64,000 nucleotides of DNA from Pseudomonas saxonica (GTDB taxonomy: Bacteria; Pseudomonadota; Gammaproteobacteria; Pseudomonadales; Pseudomonadaceae). The position numbers and the translations under genes were made by a program. The notes below the pieces were generated by a model, which was not told where the DNA came from, searched no databases, and saw nothing but the letters and a program-made list of their open reading frames with translations. The stretch covers positions 1 to 64,000 of the forward strand of contig NZ_VFIO01000006.1 of assembly GCF_007858365.1 (NCBI RefSeq), read 5' to 3'. How positions within the stretch are numbered: the stretch's first letter is position 1; every line of letters starts with the position of its first letter. Of this stretch, positions 7,965-15,992 are shown piece after piece.

Positions 7965-8792
7965 ATGACTGAACAAGACCTGCCACTGCCGATCGGCCAC
8001 TTCGTCACCCTCGACAACGGCCTGCGCCTGCACTTTCTCGACGAGGGCAGCGGACCGGTCGTGCTGTGGTTGCACGGCAGTGGCCCGGGCGCCAGCGGCT
8101 ACAGCAATTTCAAAGGCAACTACCCCCAATTTGTCGCCGCCGGCTTTCGCAATCTGGTGGTGGACTTGCCGGGTTTCGGGCGCTCGGACAAACCCGAAGA
8201 CGTGAACTACGATCTCGACTTTTTCGTCAAAACCATCTCCGGGTTTCTCAAGGCGGTGGGCGTCAAACGCGCGATTCTGCTCGGTAACTCACTGGGCGGC
8301 GCGATCGCGCTGGGCCTGGCGCTGGCAGAGCCCGAACGTGTAGAGAAGTTGATTCTCATGGCACCGGGGGGCGTGGAAGAACGTGAAACGTACTTCAAGA
8401 TGATCGGCATCCAGCGCATGGTCGAGTTGTACAGCGCCGGGCCGCTGGGCATTGAACAAATGCGGCGGATTATGAGTTTGCAATTGTTCGACAGTTCGCA
8501 ACTGGACGACAACCTGCTGGCCGAACGCGTGGCCGTGGCCATCCACCAGCCACGTAATCTGTTCGCCACCATGATGGTTCCGAACATGACTGATCGCCTC
8601 GAAGAGCTGCAAGCGCCGATCCTCGGATTCTGGGGCACTGATGACAACTTCAACCCTGCCTCTGGCGCCCTGAAAGTGCTGAAGCATGCACCCAATGCCC
8701 GCTTTATCATGCTCAATCGCTGCGGCCACTGGGTTCAGGTCGAGCACCGCGAGTTGTTCAACAAGGCCTGCCTGGACTTTCTGCGAAGCTGA
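7965..8792 (+). CDS. Alpha/beta hydrolase of the meta-cleavage (MhpC/BphD) type
   Basis: The 275-residue protein has the alpha/beta-hydrolase core with nucleophile elbow G-N-S109-L-G-G, a C-terminal C-G-H255-W motif and an acid near G-T-D-D at about residue 227. The early L-H-G-S-G-P-G-A-S-G-Y-S-N-F stretch is typical of C-C bond hydrolases that act on ring-cleavage products (BphD, MhpC, and relatives). The substrate is not deducible, and no ring-cleavage dioxygenase lies nearby. It starts 17 bases after the MFS gene (GGAGAG ribosome site) and 50 bases before the oxidoreductase. Confidence 0.85.
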   Translation: MTEQDLPLPIGHFVTLDNGLRLHFLDEGSGPVVLWLHGSGPGASGYSNFKGNYPQFVAAGFRNLVVDLPGFGRSDKPEDVNYDLDFFVKTISGFLKAVGVKRAILLGNSLGGAIALGLALAEPERVEKLILMAPGGVEERETYFKMIGIQRMVELYSAGPLGIEQMRRIMSLQLFDSSQLDDNLLAERVAVAIHQPRNLFATMMVPNMTDRLEELQAPILGFWGTDDNFNPASGALKVLKHAPNARFIMLNRCGHWVQVEHRELFNKACLDFLRS

Positions 8793-8842
8793 CCGAGGCC
8801 TGAAGCTTCATCTCCATCACTTGAGCTCGGACTGAAATAACA

Positions 8843-10972
8843 ATGACAAAATTCCCTCAGTTGCTGGCACCCGGACGCATCGGTTCACTCCAGCTGCGTA
8901 ACCGCATCATCATGGCGCCAATGGGTTCCAATTTCGCTGAAGCCGATGGTCATTGTGGTGAACGCATTCAAGCGTATTACGAAGCCCGCGCCCGAGGCGG
9001 CGCCGGTTTATTGATCATGGGCGTGTGCTCGGTGGCGTTTCCGGCCGGCACCGCGGAGCCCTTTCAGGTGGGGGTGTCCAGCGATGAATTCCTCCCCGGT
9101 CTCAGCCGCCTCGCTGAACGTGTTCACCAACACGGTGCGAAAATTGCGATGCAACTGCAACACGCCGGCAAGACCTCGGTGCGTGACATGGCTGAAGGTC
9201 GGCAGCTGTGGGTGCCCTCAGTACCACCAGTGCTGCAAAGCGACATGATGGCGGCCTTGACACCCGAAGAGCTGAACAACTTTGTCAGCTCCATGAAACG
9301 TCGCGCTGAAGGCTCGCCGATCCGGGTTATGGACGACGCCGACATCGCGCAAATGATCGACTGGTTTGCCATGGCAGCCGACCGAGCCAAAAGAGCCGGG
9401 TTCGACGGTGTCGAAATACACGCGGCCCACGGCTACATCATTGCCGGTTTCCTGTCCTCTTATTACAACCAGCGTGAAGACGATTATGGCGGCTCGCTGG
9501 AAAACCGTGCCCGCCTGCTGCTGGACATCATCGCCGCCGTGCGGGCCAAGGTCGGTGATGAATTTGCCGTGTGGCTGAGGCTCGATGCCCAAGAACTGCA
9601 CACCCCCAACGGCATCAGTTTGCAGGACGCTCAGGCCGTGGCGCGCATGGCTGAGGCCGCTGGCGTGGATGCGGTCAGCGTATCGGCCAGCGCGCGCATC
9701 ATCAGCGGCGTGGTATTTACCGAAGCACCACTGGTGCAAAAGCCCGACGGCTTTCTGGAATGGACAGCGGCGATCAAGCGCAGCATCAATCTGCCCGTGA
9801 TTGCGGTGGGCCGTATTGAACCGCAGTCAGGCGAAGCCGCCTTGAAACGCGGCGACTGTGACTTTATCGCCATGGCCCGCAAGCTGCTGGCCGACCCTGA
9901 GCTGCCGAACAAATTGATCAATGGCCAGGAAAACACCATCAGGCCGTGCATTTACTGCTATGTCTGTGTCAGCCAGATCTTTATCAACGAACGGGTCAAG
10001 TGCGCCGTCAACCCCATGACCGGGCATGAATTTGAATACGTCATCAGCCCGGCACTCACAGCCAAACATATCGTGATCATCGGCGCCGGGCCTGCCGGCA
10101 TGGAAGCGGCTCGTGTCGCGGCCCTGCGCGGGCATCGGGTGACATTACTGGAGCGCAGCGACCGTCTGGGCGGCACCCTGTTCTTTGCTGGCCTGGCCTA
10201 TGCCGAAAATGCCCGGCTGCTGGACAACCTCAAGGTGCAGGTGCAGCTATCTTCGATTGATGTTCGCCTCAACACCACGGCCAGCCCTGCCCTGTTGCGC
10301 GACTTGGCTGCCGATCAGGTGCTGGTGGCGGTGGGTGCCGAACGTTCAGCCCCGGCCATTCCCGGCGCCGAGCTGGACCATGTCTGGAGCGGGGACGAAT
10401 TGCGCCGTTTGATGACCGGCGACCGCGCGGATGAAATTGCCAAACGTAAACTGTCCTTCACCCAGCGCACCCTGATGAAAGCCGGCAGTTTGGCCGGTGT
10501 GACGGACAGCAGCGAAGCCTTGCAAAAACTGTCGCGGATGTGGATGCCCCTGGGCAAGCGCGTGACCATCATCGGCGGCGGACTGGTGGGGCTGGAACTG
10601 GCCGAATTTCTGCTGGCCCGAGGCCGACAGGTGACTGTGCTCGAAAGCGGCACACATTTGGGCCGCGAACTGGCCATTGTGCGGCGCTGGCGGGTGCTGC
10701 ATGAAATCCGTGTGCACGGTGGCGATCTCAAGACCGGCGCAAGTGTGACGGCCATTGACGGCAAGGGCGTGCATTATCAAATGGCTGATGGACAAGCTGC
10801 GTACAGTGAAGCCGACTCGGTGGTGCTGGCCATCGGTGCTCAGCCCAATACCGATTTACTGGATGAACTGAGCCGGGCGGGATTACCCGCCAGCAGCATT
10901 GGTGATTGCCACAGTATTGGTTATATCGAGGGGGCGATCAGCGCGGGCCATAAAGCCGGCCGCGAAGCCTGA
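8843..10972 (+). CDS. NADH:flavin oxidoreductase, 2,4-dienoyl-CoA reductase-like
   Basis: The 709-residue enzyme has the two-part layout of 2,4-dienoyl-CoA reductase, trimethylamine dehydrogenase and related enzymes. Residues 1 to about 360 form an old-yellow-enzyme TIM barrel for FMN (R-N-R-I-I-M-A-P-M-G-S near the start; H-A-A-H-G-Y in the active site). Four cysteines at 369, 372, 375 and 387 (C-x2-C-x2-C-x11-C) bind a 4Fe-4S cluster. A C-terminal FAD/NAD half follows, with G-A-G-P-A-G-M-E and G-G-G-L-V-G-L-E. It likely reduces an activated C=C bond or demethylates a substrate. It is last in the run with the MFS transporter and hydrolase. Confidence 0.85.
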   Translation: MTKFPQLLAPGRIGSLQLRNRIIMAPMGSNFAEADGHCGERIQAYYEARARGGAGLLIMGVCSVAFPAGTAEPFQVGVSSDEFLPGLSRLAERVHQHGAKIAMQLQHAGKTSVRDMAEGRQLWVPSVPPVLQSDMMAALTPEELNNFVSSMKRRAEGSPIRVMDDADIAQMIDWFAMAADRAKRAGFDGVEIHAAHGYIIAGFLSSYYNQREDDYGGSLENRARLLLDIIAAVRAKVGDEFAVWLRLDAQELHTPNGISLQDAQAVARMAEAAGVDAVSVSASARIISGVVFTEAPLVQKPDGFLEWTAAIKRSINLPVIAVGRIEPQSGEAALKRGDCDFIAMARKLLADPELPNKLINGQENTIRPCIYCYVCVSQIFINERVKCAVNPMTGHEFEYVISPALTAKHIVIIGAGPAGMEAARVAALRGHRVTLLERSDRLGGTLFFAGLAYAENARLLDNLKVQVQLSSIDVRLNTTASPALLRDLAADQVLVAVGAERSAPAIPGAELDHVWSGDELRRLMTGDRADEIAKRKLSFTQRTLMKAGSLAGVTDSSEALQKLSRMWMPLGKRVTIIGGGLVGLELAEFLLARGRQVTVLESGTHLGRELAIVRRWRVLHEIRVHGGDLKTGASVTAIDGKGVHYQMADGQAAYSEADSVVLAIGAQPNTDLLDELSRAGLPASSIGDCHSIGYIEGAISAGHKAGREA

Positions 10973-11037
10973 AGCAGCAGCGGGCTGTAACCTGATTCAA
11001 ACACCGAGTGGGATTTCGGCTAGCCTTTACTGTCGCT

Positions 11038-11079
11038 AAGCTGAACATGAAATTTTCTTAAGAAACGTTTCAGCTTTTT
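11038..11079 (+). terminator. Hairpin after the oxidoreductase gene
   Basis: AAGCTGAA (11038-11045) pairs with TTCAGCTT (11069-11076), followed by TTT. The 23-base inner part can itself partly pair (TTTTCTTAAGAAA-like). It sits 65 bases after the stop at 10972 and before the response-regulator gene, so it probably ends the catabolic-type run. An operator role is an alternative. Confidence 0.55.
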
Positions 11080-11125
11080 GTGGGCAAAATGTGCTCACCG
11101 ACAAAAAGCCCACTCAGGTGAAGGT

Positions 11126-11809
11126 ATGCCCCGCATTTTGACCATCGAAGACGATGCCGTAACGGCAAAAGAGATCGTGGCTGAGTTAAGCAGCCACGGA
11201 CTGGAAGTCGATTGGGTCGCCAATGGCCGCGAAGGATTGGTACGCGCCGTCAGCGGTGATTATGACCTGATCACCCTCGACCGCATGCTCCCTGAACTCG
11301 ACGGTCTGGCCATTGTGACCACCTTGCGCACCATCGGCGTCAGCACACCGATTCTGATGATCAGCGCCCTGTCCGATGTTGATGAACGTGTTCGTGGCCT
11401 GCGCGCCGGTGGCGATGACTACCTGACCAAACCCTTTGCCAGCGACGAAATGGCCGCCCGGGTTGAAGTCTTGTTGCGCCGTAAAAGCCCGGTCGACAAA
11501 CACGAAACCTCGTTGCGTGTGGCCGATCTGGAGCTGAACCTGATCACCCGCGAAGCCAGTCGCGCCGAGCAGCAACTGAGCCTGCTGCCCACCGAATACA
11601 AACTGCTGGAATTTTTGATGCGCAACACCGGGCAAATCCTCTCGCGCATGATGATTTTTGAAGAAGTCTGGGGCTATCACTTCGACCCTGGCACTAACCT
11701 GATCGACGTGCACATTGGCCGTCTGCGCAAAAAAATTGATCCTCAGGGCCTGGTGCCATTGATTCGCACCGTTCGAGGCTCCGGCTATGTCATTGCCGAA
11801 CCCCTCTAA
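11126..11809 (+). CDS. OmpR-family response regulator
   Basis: The 227-residue protein has an N-terminal receiver domain (acidic pair E8-D9-D10, phosphoacceptor D52 in L-I-T-L-D-R-M-L-P, conserved K in Y-L-T-K-P-F) and a C-terminal winged-helix domain ending V-R-G-S-G-Y-V-I. ATG 11126 is preferred because AGGTGAAGG lies just upstream and the conserved I-L-T-I-E-D-D begins there. It overlaps the histidine kinase gene by 23 bases, so the pair is one unit. The inducing signal and targets are not evident. Candidates are the upstream oxidoreductase operon and the iron receptor region downstream. Confidence 0.9.
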   Translation: MPRILTIEDDAVTAKEIVAELSSHGLEVDWVANGREGLVRAVSGDYDLITLDRMLPELDGLAIVTTLRTIGVSTPILMISALSDVDERVRGLRAGGDDYLTKPFASDEMAARVEVLLRRKSPVDKHETSLRVADLELNLITREASRAEQQLSLLPTEYKLLEFLMRNTGQILSRMMIFEEVWGYHFDPGTNLIDVHIGRLRKKIDPQGLVPLIRTVRGSGYVIAEPL

Positions 11810-13175
11810 GGGCTGGCGCTCCTCCAGCAGCCGACTGCTGGCGCTGTACAGCTTCTTGTTCGTGGCCTGGAGTTGCATCCTCATGGGGGTGCTGTATTAC
11901 GAAGTGTCGGACTATCTGGGCAACCTGGCCAAGCACTCATTGATGCAACGCCAGCACCTGTTTTCACGCTTTCAGGGCGAGCAGCTGGACGAAGCGCTGG
12001 CCACCAGCCTGACGTTCGATATGCGCACCGTGGATGCTTACGGGCTGTTTGATGCGCAAAAGCGACCGCTAAGCGGCCCCATCCAGAGCATTCCTGAAGA
12101 CCTGCCGCTGGATGGTGAAATCCATGAGTTGAGCACTTGCATCGTTTCCGATGACCCCAACCTGCCGCAAGACAGCTGCGACGCCGTAGCCACGCAGACT
12201 CACGATGGTCGCTGGCTGGTGCTGGTGCGCGATAACGGCTCACTGTTTGCTGTGACGCGGATCATTCTTCACGCGCTGTTGTGGGGTATATCGCTGACCA
12301 TCATCCCCGGCATTGCTGGCTGGCACTTATTGCGCCGACGCCCATTGCAACGGGTGCGCGCGATTCAGGCCAGCGCCGAAGCCATCGTCGCGGGTGACTT
12401 GACCTATCGCCTGCCGCTGTCGGATCGACGCGATGAGCTCGACATGCTGGCCGCGATTGTCAACGCCATGCTCGACCGTATTGAGCTGTTGATGCATGAG
12501 GTCAAAGGCGTGTGCGACAACATCGCCCACGACCTGCGCACCCCGCTGACCCGGCTGCGAGCTCAGTTGTACCGGATTCAACAGCAAGCGGCAGAAGGTT
12601 CCCCTGAAGCCCTGCAACTGGAAGAAGTGATCGGTGAAACTGACACCCTGATGGCGCGCTTTCGCGGGTTGTTGCGGATTTCCGAGCTGGAAGACCACCA
12701 GCGTCGCTCGGGCTTCTTGCAACTCGATCCCTTGCCTTTACTTCAGGAACTGTACGACTTTTATCTGCCACTGGCAGAAGAAGGCCAGATCACGTTGGTT
12801 CTCGATGCTGCCGAACCGCTCCCAAGCTTGGTCGGCGACCGTGCCTTATTGTTTGAAGCGCTGAGCAACTTGTTGAGCAATTCGATCAAATTCACCCCGC
12901 CTGGTGGTGAGGTGATTTTGCGTGCAGTCAACGATGAAGGTAGCCCGCGTATTGAAGTGCTGGATACCGGGCCGGGTATTCCGGAGGCTGAGCGTGTGGC
13001 GGTATTTCAGCGTTTTTATCGGTGTGATGACACCCATGCAGGCTTCGGGCTGGGGTTATCCATTGTGGCGGCGATTGTCAGTTTGCATGGTTTTACACTG
13101 GAGGTGCGTAACCGCGACAACGGCGGTGCCTGGTTGACGCTGCACTGTCGGCAGAGTTTGATCAATAACCTGTAA
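11787..13175 (+). CDS. Membrane sensor histidine kinase
   Basis: The 462-residue protein has two membrane helices (about 16-38 and 155-178) flanking a periplasmic domain with several Cys and acidic residues, then a HAMP domain, the phosphoacceptor H248 in N-I-A-H-D-L-R-T-P-L-T and an ATPase domain with D-T-G-P-G-I and G-L-G-L-S. It is the cognate partner of the regulator whose 3' end it overlaps. The periplasmic part has the C-I-V-S-D-D-P-N-L-P-Q-D-S-C element, a possible disulfide or metal site; the ligand is unknown. Repeat DNA begins about 35 bases after its stop. Confidence 0.9.
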   Translation: MSLPNPSKGWRSSSSRLLALYSFLFVAWSCILMGVLYYEVSDYLGNLAKHSLMQRQHLFSRFQGEQLDEALATSLTFDMRTVDAYGLFDAQKRPLSGPIQSIPEDLPLDGEIHELSTCIVSDDPNLPQDSCDAVATQTHDGRWLVLVRDNGSLFAVTRIILHALLWGISLTIIPGIAGWHLLRRRPLQRVRAIQASAEAIVAGDLTYRLPLSDRRDELDMLAAIVNAMLDRIELLMHEVKGVCDNIAHDLRTPLTRLRAQLYRIQQQAAEGSPEALQLEEVIGETDTLMARFRGLLRISELEDHQRRSGFLQLDPLPLLQELYDFYLPLAEEGQITLVLDAAEPLPSLVGDRALLFEALSNLLSNSIKFTPPGGEVILRAVNDEGSPRIEVLDTGPGIPEAERVAVFQRFYRCDDTHAGFGLGLSIVAAIVSLHGFTLEVRNRDNGGAWLTLHCRQSLINNL

Positions 13176-13261
13176 GCACTGCGAATGCTATAGATACCCT
13201 CATCGCCACCGAGATTTTGATCTGCTTTTGATCTGGCTTTTGATCTTGATCTGCTGCCCCG

Positions 13262-13408
13262 TCGGGAGGCCGAGTGGAGGTTTCGCGGAGTGGGTCGACC
13301 GGCATGGATGCCGGGAGAGCTGCGATCGGGCCATGGATGGCCCGTCGCAGCGTGCCCACGGAGCGGGACCGGAGTGAGGGACACCTGAGCGAAGCGAGGG
13401 CCGTACGC
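13262..13408. repeat. Inverted copy of the window-start repeat, right arm
   Basis: Exact reverse complement of 1-147. The adjoining hexamer-like tract (TTTGATCT-rich, about 13213-13252) is on the left here, mirroring the tract at 155-207. With the copy at 1-147 it makes a perfect 147-bp inverted repeat enclosing 13.1 kb. Confidence 0.9.
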
Positions 13409-13697
13409 AGGGGCAAGGCCTTTTTGCTTATTTTTGTGGTGGTCCGACACTCGGCTGTTTGACAAAAGTGAGCCGCCGTAAGGGCGGAACCCGTAGAAAG
13501 CCGTGATACATGAAATGGATATGTACACAGGCCGATTAAAAGCTGCAAGTACGTATCCATTTATTAGCGTCTAGCTGAAGTAATGGTTACGCCCTTACGG
13601 CGTGTCACTTTGCAAAAGCCGAGTGTCGGACCGTGACAAAGTAACCAAAACGCTTCCGCTCCCGCGTACGGCCCTCGCTGCGCTCAAGTGTCCCCAA
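13378..13697. repeat. Composite inverted repeat filling the 13.2-13.7 kb gap
   Basis: The left half (13378-13492) and the reverse complement of the right half (13568-13697) share, in order, GAGGGCCGTACGC, GGTCCGACACTCGGCT, CAAA-GTGA and CGCCGTAAGGGCG blocks with degenerate spacers. The whole region between the kinase gene and the DUF3325 gene is therefore a large imperfect palindrome and contains no convincing gene. Similar mosaics are common between genes in fluorescens-group Pseudomonas (recalled, not searched). Confidence 0.75.
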
Positions 13698-13702
13698 CCG
13701 AG

Positions 13703-14038
13703 CTACAACAGCATCACCCCTACAGCCCACATCGGGGCAAAACTCACCGGCAACCACACCGCCAGCCGTGGCCGGTAAGGCAGCAGCATAAGCAGCGCGA
13801 AACCACTTAACGAGATCAGCCCGAAACAGCCAACCGGGCCCATCGCCCATCCCCACGCCTGGCCACTGAAGTAAAAACTCAGTGCCAGACTCAACCAGCC
13901 GCCACCACGTAATAACCGACGCAGTCGTGGCGACGGCGCGGTATGCCAGACCTGTTTGTAGTGGCGTTCAAGCCCCTGACACAACGCCAGCATGGCGATG
14001 TAGGCACAGGCCAGCGCTGCAAAGAAATGACCCGCCAT
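13703..14038 (-). CDS. DUF3325 membrane protein of an iron-uptake set
   Basis: About 111 residues with three or four hydrophobic helices, rich in Leu, Ala and Trp, fitting the DUF3325 family that accompanies PepSY and DUF3649 genes next to TonB receptors. The start ATG at 14038 lies one base after the TGA of the PepSY gene, indicating coupling. The role is unproven; these sets are thought to help release or reduce iron from imported siderophores at the inner membrane. It ends at the edge of the composite repeat. Confidence 0.7.
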   Translation of the reverse strand: MAGHFFAALACAYIAMLALCQGLERHYKQVWHTAPSPRLRRLLRGGGWLSLALSFYFSGQAWGWAMGPVGCFGLISLSGFALLMLLPYRPRLAVWLPVSFAPMWAVGVMLL

Positions 14039-14039
14039 A

Positions 14040-15578
14040 TCAGTTGCCCTCAGCCATTGCACCACTGTTACGACGCGGCATACGCACCGCCGCCGGTTGC
14101 GAGACTTTCCAGCTGGCCCACAGCAATAAAGCCCCCAGGCCCATCGCTGTCAGTTCCACACCTGCACGGCTGGGAAGTGCCCACGGGGCGTTGACCGTCA
14201 ATACGCTGAGCAACGGCAATGTCAGGCACATCACCCCCGCCACCGCCAATTGCTCACGCCAGGCCTGCATCCGCGAACGAAACAGGGCATGGCCCACGCT
14301 CAACGCCCAGATGCAAAAGAACACATTCAGTTCGGCCGCCCCGCGGTCTGTCATGCCCGCAGGCAGCAACCGATTGGCCCACAGCAGGCTGATGCAAGCC
14401 AGACACAAACCAGCCATGACGGCCACGTTTATTGCTTCAACCAGCCGATACAGCACCTGCCCTACCCGGCCTTCACTGGCGTATTTCCGTCGACGCTTGA
14501 CCGTGAACAAGACCAGGCCGCTGCCGATCATGGCAGTGCTGATCAAACCGCACACAAAGTACAGCCAGCGCATCGGGTATCCACCAAATTGAGCGAAGTG
14601 CAGCCCGGAAATAACTCGGTGCGTGAGAACGCTGGCTCGCATGTCTGTCGGCCCGGACAGCTGTTCGCCAGTGACCCCGTTAAACCGCATACCCTGGCCC
14701 TTGGTCAGGGCGATGCGGTTGCCCAGCAGTGGCCGAATCTGGATTTCGGCAGTGCTCTGCCCGGGGTTACTGATACTCACCCCTCCCAAGGGCCCCATCA
14801 CCTCACGGGCTTTGGCCAGCAGCGGAGCCATCTGCACCAGAGGAGCAGGTTCGGCTCGTACTCCGCGTGCAGCTTCGCGCACCGCAGGCGCTGCATCTTG
14901 GGCCTTGAAAAAGGCTTCACGGTTGCCATCAAACAACGCGTCCATCGCGGCCGGCATGTAGATGATCAAAAATATCGCCAGACCGCTGTAAGTAATCATC
15001 AGGTGGAACGGCAGCAACAGCACAGCGCTCGCATTATGGGCATCTAGCCAGGAGCGCTGCCCCTTGGCCGGGCGGAAGGTGAAGAACTCCTTGAAGAATT
15101 TTTTATGAATCACGATGCCGCTGATCAATGCAGCCAGCATGCCCATTGCCAACGCGCCCACGAGATAAATGCCGATCATGCGCGGCAGGTGCAAGGTGAA
15201 GTGGAAACCGAAAAAGAACATCCCGCCTGCCGTTTCACGCACCGGCAAGACCTCGCCGGTGTCGGGGTCCAGACTCACCGAAACGCCATCACGGCGCCCG
15301 CCGGTTGAAGCCTGAAGCTGGGGCGAACGTTCGTTGGGCAAGCTGATACCCCACTGCCTGGCATCGGCCTTGTGTTCACTCAGATAGCCCAGCGCCAATT
15401 GCACTGCCTGCTCATCGCTCAGGTGGTGCGCAGGCAACTCCGGCTGCATCCAGTTATCGAGTTCCTGATCAAACACCGCCAGGCTGCCGGTCAGAAAAAT
15501 CACCAACAACAACCAGCCGACAATCAAGCCGCCCCACGTGTGCAGCCAGGCCATTGATTGGGTCAGGGTCTGTTTCAT
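14040..15578 (-). CDS. PepSY-associated membrane protein (PiuB-like)
   Basis: About 512 residues. An N-terminal helix (M-A-W-L-H-T-W-G-G-L-I-V-G-W) is followed by a periplasmic PepSY-like domain, further helices and conserved histidines (for example F-H-F-T-L-H, D-A-H-N, L-H-F-A-Q-F-G-G), a pattern of PepSY_TM proteins that may bind haem and act as ferric-siderophore reductases. ATG 15578 overlaps the DUF3649 stop codon as ATGA. A longer frame to 15683 exists but lies wholly inside the upstream gene. It is probably expressed with the DUF3649 and DUF3325 genes. Confidence 0.85.
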   Translation of the reverse strand: MKQTLTQSMAWLHTWGGLIVGWLLLVIFLTGSLAVFDQELDNWMQPELPAHHLSDEQAVQLALGYLSEHKADARQWGISLPNERSPQLQASTGGRRDGVSVSLDPDTGEVLPVRETAGGMFFFGFHFTLHLPRMIGIYLVGALAMGMLAALISGIVIHKKFFKEFFTFRPAKGQRSWLDAHNASAVLLLPFHLMITYSGLAIFLIIYMPAAMDALFDGNREAFFKAQDAAPAVREAARGVRAEPAPLVQMAPLLAKAREVMGPLGGVSISNPGQSTAEIQIRPLLGNRIALTKGQGMRFNGVTGEQLSGPTDMRASVLTHRVISGLHFAQFGGYPMRWLYFVCGLISTAMIGSGLVLFTVKRRRKYASEGRVGQVLYRLVEAINVAVMAGLCLACISLLWANRLLPAGMTDRGAAELNVFFCIWALSVGHALFRSRMQAWREQLAVAGVMCLTLPLLSVLTVNAPWALPSRAGVELTAMGLGALLLWASWKVSQPAAVRMPRRNSGAMAEGN

Positions 15579-15865
15579 CCAAGACGCTCCAGCCATTGCG
15601 GCCAAAAACCGATTGTGGCTAACGGCACCGCCAATACCGGGCCCATCCAGGCAGCCCACTGATGACGGGCAGCGAAGGCCCACAAAATAGCCAGGGTGTA
15701 GATCACAAAAGACAGCAGGCTGGCAACGATCAGCGAGTCCACATTGTCCAGCGGTAATACCCGCGCCAAAGCCGCCGTAAAGGCATAGGTAAAGACATAG
15801 CCGCCCACCAGTGCTGCCAGTGTGCGGGACAGGATCGGCAGCCAGGCCGAGGTTGCAAGTTTCAT
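15575..15865 (-). CDS. DUF3649 iron-transport-associated membrane protein
   Basis: The 96-residue protein has about three membrane helices and matches the DUF3649 family, small inner-membrane proteins found with PepSY and DUF3325 genes near siderophore receptors. It starts the three-gene set on the minus strand and overlaps the PepSY gene by four bases (ATGA). It lies 127 bases downstream of the receptor gene on the same strand, so it may share its Fur-type control. Molecular function unknown. Confidence 0.75.
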   Translation of the reverse strand: MKLATSAWLPILSRTLAALVGGYVFTYAFTAALARVLPLDNVDSLIVASLLSFVIYTLAILWAFAARHQWAAWMGPVLAVPLATIGFWPQWLERLG

Positions 15866-15992
15866 GGGTTCAATCCTTCACATGCTCTGTTTTTTTGCCT
15901 GCGCCAGATGCGACAACGGCGCGACACCCGCTACTTCAGATGTCACGCCATAAATGCCCGCACAGCCAACTGTGACAGGGCCCACCAGAGGA

